Below, one piece after another: positions 62,921-64,000 of a stretch of 64,000 bases of DNA; the stretch's first letter is position 1; each line of letters opens with the position of its first letter. Under the pieces are notes generated by a model. That model searched no databases, was not told the origin of the DNA, and saw only the letters and a program-made list of their open reading frames with translations. This DNA comes from Paenibacillus oenotherae (GTDB lineage: Bacteria > Bacillota > Bacilli > Paenibacillales > Paenibacillaceae): assembly GCF_019443105.1 (NCBI RefSeq), contig NZ_JAHZIJ010000004.1:124001-188000 (forward strand), given 5' to 3'. The position numbers and the translations under genes were made by a program.

Positions 62921-64000
62921 TCAATTATCCACTAATTCTAATAGTGCGGCTGGTCGAGGTGATAACGGCGTTTTCTGCATCAACATTTGCACCTCATCTG
63001 CACTCAGCGACAAGTCGTTTACAGCTGGTAAATACAAATCAACATTACAAAATGTAATACGGTTCTTTTTGTTACTACGCACAGTATTAATCGACGCCAT
63101 ATTAATTCCATAATGGTTTATTGTTAATAACATTAACCAAAATCTTAATATATCGTAATCATCCAAAGGGCGCATGTCTTTTATAAGAAATGGCATTTCG
63201 TTAAAAACATATCCAGTTATTACGGCGGCAGTGATATAGGCTCTTATATCAGACAAATCTCGATTTTCTAAGATTGTAATTGAGTGCTGGATGGCATTTA
63301 TAACTTCTTGTGACAAGGGTCCTGACAAAACATAACCGATATATGTATCTTGTAAATACCCTTCTGTTACCTTCTTTACTTTTTTCAGATACTCTTCTGG
63401 TGAATTGGAAAGAACAGTAAAGTTATGCTTGTTCGCAGCACAACGTCTGTATCCCTTTCGCTTAACAGTTAAAATTAATGCCGATTCTTCTGTGACGTTT
63501 TTTACCACGACAGGAGAATGGAAATTCGATATGGACTCAAAATTACTCAAAGAACGTATGCCATATTGGTGAACAGATTTTTCTATTTTGCCAAAAGAGT
63601 TGGAGGTGTACTGCATAACCCATTCTAAATATTTCGCATCTTTATTGTCATATCCACGTTGCCAGGAAACATTGTTAAATTTCTGACCACTTCTATGAGT
63701 ATGACCAAATATACGCCAACTATTGTCACCTTTAAGCTTAGTTGTAGAACTCCACCAACAATCTTTATCTTCTTTCGTGAAATTAACCATAGGGAAATGG
63801 GTAACTATCAATACCTTTTCTTCTTTTTTTAATGCATTATTGGCGAAAGATACCCACTCATTGTGCAATGCTATAATATTTTCAGGACTGAAATCCTTTA
63901 CTTTTACGGCATCAGGAAGACCCCAAAACTGCTCCAGCTCCACTTGTCGTTTCCCCCGTCGAAAACTCGTCCAACCAGTATCTCCAATAATGCAAATATC
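62921..64000 (-). CDS. Metallophosphoesterase-like protein, 5' end outside window
   Basis: The frame is open to the window edge, so the gene start is missing; 359 codons are visible. Seen at the edge is ICIIGDTGW, then VLIVTHFPM and RIFGHTHRSG, the later metal and phosphate motifs (GDxxW-like, THxP, GHTH) of calcineurin-like phosphoesterases. The last ~220 residues are not recognised: they contain a Lys/Arg-rich KRKGYRRCAANKHNFTVL and a helical C-terminal region with YITAAVITGYVFNE. The GTG at 63943 is not the true start because the upstream residues are family-like. Confidence 0.85.
   Translation of the reverse strand, partial: DICIIGDTGWTSFRRGKRQVELEQFWGLPDAVKVKDFSPENIIALHNEWVSFANNALKKEEKVLIVTHFPMVNFTKEDKDCWWSSTTKLKGDNSWRIFGHTHRSGQKFNNVSWQRGYDNKDAKYLEWVMQYTSNSFGKIEKSVHQYGIRSLSNFESISNFHSPVVVKNVTEESALILTVKRKGYRRCAANKHNFTVLSNSPEEYLKKVKKVTEGYLQDTYIGYVLSGPLSQEVINAIQHSITILENRDLSDIRAYITAAVITGYVFNEMPFLIKDMRPLDDYDILRFWLMLLTINHYGINMASINTVRSNKKNRITFCNVDLYLPAVNDLSLSADEVQMLMQKTPLSPRPAALLELVDN

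Overview
The window reads as a chromosomal segment of a Gram-positive, spore-forming Bacillota, most like Paenibacillus (inference). Grounds: AGGAGG-type ribosome sites, lipoboxed solute-binding proteins, a three-SLH surface protein, a Spo0E-like protein, an AdaA/AdaB pair, an AraC regulator fused to a binding-protein domain, and many plant-polysaccharide genes. No rRNA, tRNA, CRISPR array or prophage was seen, and no intact transposase was recognised.

Layout. 1-5040: Fur-type siderophore uptake genes (binding protein, two FecCD permeases) and a Btr-like AraC/binding-protein fusion regulator. 5040-5550: dispersed repeats. 5553-13995: an arabinose/arabinan operon (araN-araP-araQ-araM-abfA-GH43) read leftward, with a divergent ArsR-type regulator that probably controls it. 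14120-16450: two CvfC-like half genes, a DUF3934-type small protein, a broken DUF6933-like gene, a repeat element and a pair of matching secreted two-cysteine peptides. 16734-25000: WG-repeat protein, SLH surface protein, a 748-residue orphan, Nudix, DUF1801 and VOC proteins. 25122-30950: a six-gene leftward operon joining two ABC systems, an ECF sigma factor and a candidate membrane anti-sigma, with an ECF-type promoter ahead of it. 30950-31990: a repeat graveyard. 31993-33112: adaA-adaB alkylation repair. 33240-35699: an AT-rich TetR-MFS drug-efflux pair. 35779-41960: MBL hydrolase, YgjP-like peptidase, GNAT, an MqsR/MqsA-Panacea toxin-antitoxin pair, HxlR with an NAD(P)H oxidoreductase, and a PemK-type toxin-antitoxin pair. 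42030-54500: an IclR-controlled beta-galactoside/galactonate operon. 54562-56961: a divergent AraC-alcohol dehydrogenase pair like yqhC-yqhD. 57061-64000: Fic protein, PLD-helicase with a MazG-like protein, Spo0E-like protein, XRE regulator and a metallophosphoesterase cut by the window edge.

How it works together. Two sugar operons share one plan: lipoprotein binder, two permeases, then intracellular glycosidases and catabolic enzymes. Each has a visible regulator and operator-like palindromes. The galactoside operon has a matching pair of 17-bp palindromes, ahead of the binder gene and of iclR. The arabinose promoter has a near-consensus -35/-10, an AAAACA-N5-TGTTTT palindrome at its start site and a 14/15 cre match upstream.

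Most notable non-coding signal: a dispersed element present in four full and two partial copies. Each full copy has four CCTGC-N6-GCAGG palindromes with centres 50-51, 61 and 51 bp apart, i.e. close to whole helical turns. Most notable coding signals: the twin 27-residue Cys-to-Cys secreted peptides (16049-16432) and the sigma/ABC operon (25122-30950), whose permease carries a peptidase-like domain with a broken zinc motif.
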